Shown here one piece after another: positions 62,355 to 64,000 of a stretch of 64,000 nt of DNA; position 1 is the stretch's first letter, and every line of letters begins with the position of its first letter. The notes under the pieces were generated by a model. It was not told where the DNA came from, did not search any database, and worked only from the letters and a program-made list of their open reading frames with translations. The stretch spans positions 6,386,001 through 6,450,000 of the forward strand of contig NZ_CP119145.1 in assembly GCF_029167625.1 (NCBI RefSeq), in the 5' to 3' direction. This DNA comes from Streptomyces sp. AM 4-1-1. Lineage in GTDB: Bacteria > Actinomycetota > Actinomycetes > Streptomycetales > Streptomycetaceae. Both the position numbers and the translations under genes were made by a program.

Positions 62355-64000
62355 TCAGCGGCGGGCATGCTCGCGGAAGCCGCGCCCGGTCTTGCGGCCG
62401 AGGCAGCCCGCGGCCACCAGATGCTCCAGGAGGGGGGCCGGGGCCAGCCCCGGATCGCGGAACGCGCGGTGCAGCACCCTCTCGATGGCGAGCGAGACGT
62501 CGAGCCCCACGACGTCGAGCAGTTCGAAGGGACCCATCGGATAGCCGCCGCCGAGCCTCATCGCGGCGTCGATGTCGTCGGGCGTCGCGTAGTGCTCCTG
62601 CACCATCTTGACCGCGTTGTTGAGATACGGGAACAGCAGCGCGTTCACGATGAACCCGGCCCGGTCACCGCAGTCCACCGGGTGCTTGCCCGCCCGCAGA
62701 CAGACCTCGCGGACCGTGGCGTGCGCCTCGTCGGTGGTGAGCACCGTGCGGACCACCTCGACCAGCTTCATGGCGGGCGCCGGATTGAAGAAGTGCATCC
62801 CGACGACGTCCTGCGGCCGGGACGTCGCGCGGGCGCACGCCACCACCGGCAGTGACGAGGTGGTCGTGGCGAGGACCGCGCCCGACGTGCAGACCCGGTC
62901 GAGCGTCGCGAACAACCGCTGCTTGACCGCCAGGTCCTCGGCGACCGCCTCCACGACGAGGTCCACCCCGGCGAACGCGTCCGGCGACCCGGCGGGGACG
63001 ATCCCGGCCAGGGCGGCGTCCCGGTCCACGGCGGTCAGCCGCCCCTTGGCGACGGACCGCCCGAGCGACGCGGCGATCCGGTCCCTGGCGGTGTCCGCCT
63101 TCGCCCTGCCGCGGGCGGCCAGCACCACCTCGTACCCGGCCTTCGCGAAGACCTCCGCGATCCCGGACGCCATCGTCCCGGAGCCCGCGACGCCGACCGA
63201 CCGCACGGTCCGCCCGGTCACCGTCCCGGGGCCCGCGCCCGCCCCCGGTGACGGGGTCAGCGCGTCCGGAACCACGGTCGCGCCGCCCGCCGCCTCGTAC
63301 GTGTAGAAGCCGCGCCCCGCCTTGCGCCCGGTCAGGCCCGCCCCGGCCAACTGGCCCAGGACCGGCGCCGGGGCGTGCAGCCGGTCGTGCGACGCGCAGT
63401 ACATGGCCTCCAGCACCGTGCGCGCGGTATCGACGCCGATCAGGTCCAGCAGGGCGAGCGGCCCCATCGGCAGCCCGCAGCCCAGCCGCATCGCCGTGTC
63501 GATGTCCTCGCGGGACGCGTACTTCGCCTCGTACATCGCGGCGGCCTGGTTGAGATAGCCGAACAGCAGCCCGTCCGCGACGAAGCCCGGCCGGTCGCCG
63601 ACGGCCACCGGCTCCTTGCCGAGCTCCCGGGCGAGCGCGGTGACGGCCGCCACGGCCGGCGGCGCGGTCAGCACCGACGAGACCACCTCGACCAGTCTCA
63701 TCGCGGGCACCGGAGCGAAGAAGTGCAGACCCAGGACGCGTTCGGGGTGCCGTGACCCGGCGGCGAGCCGGGTCACCGACAGGGCGTTGGTGCCGGTCGC
63801 CAGGATCGCGGTGGGGGAGACGATCGCGTCGAGCTCCCGGAACACCCGCTCCTTGACCTCGTACGACTCCGGCACGACCTCGACGACCAGTTCCGCGTCG
63901 GCGGCGGCGCGCGGATCGGAGAAGGTGCGGAACCGGGCGAGGGCGTCCCGCCGTTCCTTCTCGGTGACGCGCCCGCGCACGACGGCGCGGGCGGTGGAGG
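62355..64000 (-). CDS. Tandem 3-hydroxyacyl-CoA dehydrogenase, N-terminus beyond the window
   Basis: Partial: the gene enters from beyond base 64000. The visible part holds the end of a first 3-hydroxyacyl-CoA dehydrogenase unit (VLGLHFFAPVPAMRLVEVV, GDRPGFVADGLLFGYLN) and a complete second unit beginning at VAGSGTMASGIAEVF, with MHFFNPAPAMKLVEVV and GDRAGFIVNALLFPYLN. Both units keep the catalytic His-Phe-Phe region. The first Rossmann motif is missing because of the window edge. 3-Hydroxybutyryl-CoA dehydrogenase activity would supply the crotonyl-CoA used by ccr. Confidence 0.9.
   Translation of the reverse strand, partial: STARAVVRGRVTEKERRDALARFRTFSDPRAAADAELVVEVVPESYEVKERVFRELDAIVSPTAILATGTNALSVTRLAAGSRHPERVLGLHFFAPVPAMRLVEVVSSVLTAPPAVAAVTALARELGKEPVAVGDRPGFVADGLLFGYLNQAAAMYEAKYASREDIDTAMRLGCGLPMGPLALLDLIGVDTARTVLEAMYCASHDRLHAPAPVLGQLAGAGLTGRKAGRGFYTYEAAGGATVVPDALTPSPGAGAGPGTVTGRTVRSVGVAGSGTMASGIAEVFAKAGYEVVLAARGRAKADTARDRIAASLGRSVAKGRLTAVDRDAALAGIVPAGSPDAFAGVDLVVEAVAEDLAVKQRLFATLDRVCTSGAVLATTTSSLPVVACARATSRPQDVVGMHFFNPAPAMKLVEVVRTVLTTDEAHATVREVCLRAGKHPVDCGDRAGFIVNALLFPYLNNAVKMVQEHYATPDDIDAAMRLGGGYPMGPFELLDVVGLDVSLAIERVLHRAFRDPGLAPAPLLEHLVAAGCLGRKTGRGFREHARR

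Noticed and set aside
1..64000. tRNA or rRNA genes, CRISPR arrays, phage attachment sites
   Set aside because: No cloverleaf with a TTCGA-type arm, no regularly spaced direct repeats with spacers, and no integrase or duplicated tRNA end were seen.

Overview
The window is high-GC actinobacterial DNA, almost certainly a Streptomyces chromosome. Evidence for this is the strong third-position G/C bias, many GTG and TTG starts, rare TTA codons confined to a few genes, an LAxTG-type wall-sorting signal, and an ordered block ccr-ecm-citE-maoC-acd-psd-pssA that is typical of the genus. No tRNA, rRNA or CRISPR array was seen.

Layout. 1-2.4 kb: remnant of an MMPL transporter gene, a DHA2-type drug exporter, and its divergent MarR regulator. 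2.7-4.2 kb: secreted lamin-tail/esterase-like protein. 4.4-14.6 kb: a corrinoid (vitamin B12) acquisition locus with three cobalamin riboswitches, an ECF-type ABC transporter (S component, fused double ATPase, T component), two surface-anchored proteins sharing a four-cysteine domain (one also carrying two alpha/alpha-barrel domains), a free DUF4430 protein, and a secreted protein built like animal transcobalamin/intrinsic factor (alpha barrel followed by a DUF4430 beta domain). I consider this the most interesting system in the window. 14.7-28.9 kb: a secondary-metabolite cluster with lower GC that makes a 3-hydroxyanthranilate-type precursor (type II DAHP synthase, PhzE- and PhzD-like enzymes, EntA-like dehydrogenase) and tailors it (FAD monooxygenase, secreted bicovalent flavin oxidase, cupin, SDR, methyltransferase). 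It has an exporter and a GAF/PucR-type regulator, and TTA codons occur in at least five of its genes. A frameshifted IS701-like transposase closes it on the right (28.9-30.1 kb).

30.5-36.5 kb: VTC-domain protein, DUF4956 membrane protein, CotH-like kinase and an OmpR/HisKA two-component pair. 36.4-37.6 kb: two CrcB/Fluc fluoride channels around a DUF190 protein. 37.9-40.4 kb: inositol-monophosphatase family protein and a phytoene-desaturase-like oxidoreductase. 40.5-46.1 kb: CitA/CitB-type two-component system, whose kinase has a repeat-expanded ATP lid, divergent from a nitrate/sulfonate/taurine-type ABC transporter. 46.4-48.4 kb: Ada/AlkA fusion and O6-alkylguanine alkyltransferase. 48.6-49.4 kb: GDT1-like cation exporter behind a yybP-ykoY (Mn2+) riboswitch. 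49.5-52.9 kb: ferredoxin-like protein, glycerate kinase, and phosphatidylserine synthase and decarboxylase.

53.1-64 kb: the ethylmalonyl-CoA pathway (crotonyl-CoA carboxylase/reductase, B12-dependent ethylmalonyl-CoA mutase, CitE-like lyase, MaoC hydratase, acyl-CoA dehydrogenase). Beyond it lie a GNAT protein, a membrane Mrr-like nuclease-fold protein, a TetR regulator, and a tandem 3-hydroxyacyl-CoA dehydrogenase cut by the window end. The B12 locus and the B12-dependent mutase are functionally linked, though about 45 kb apart.
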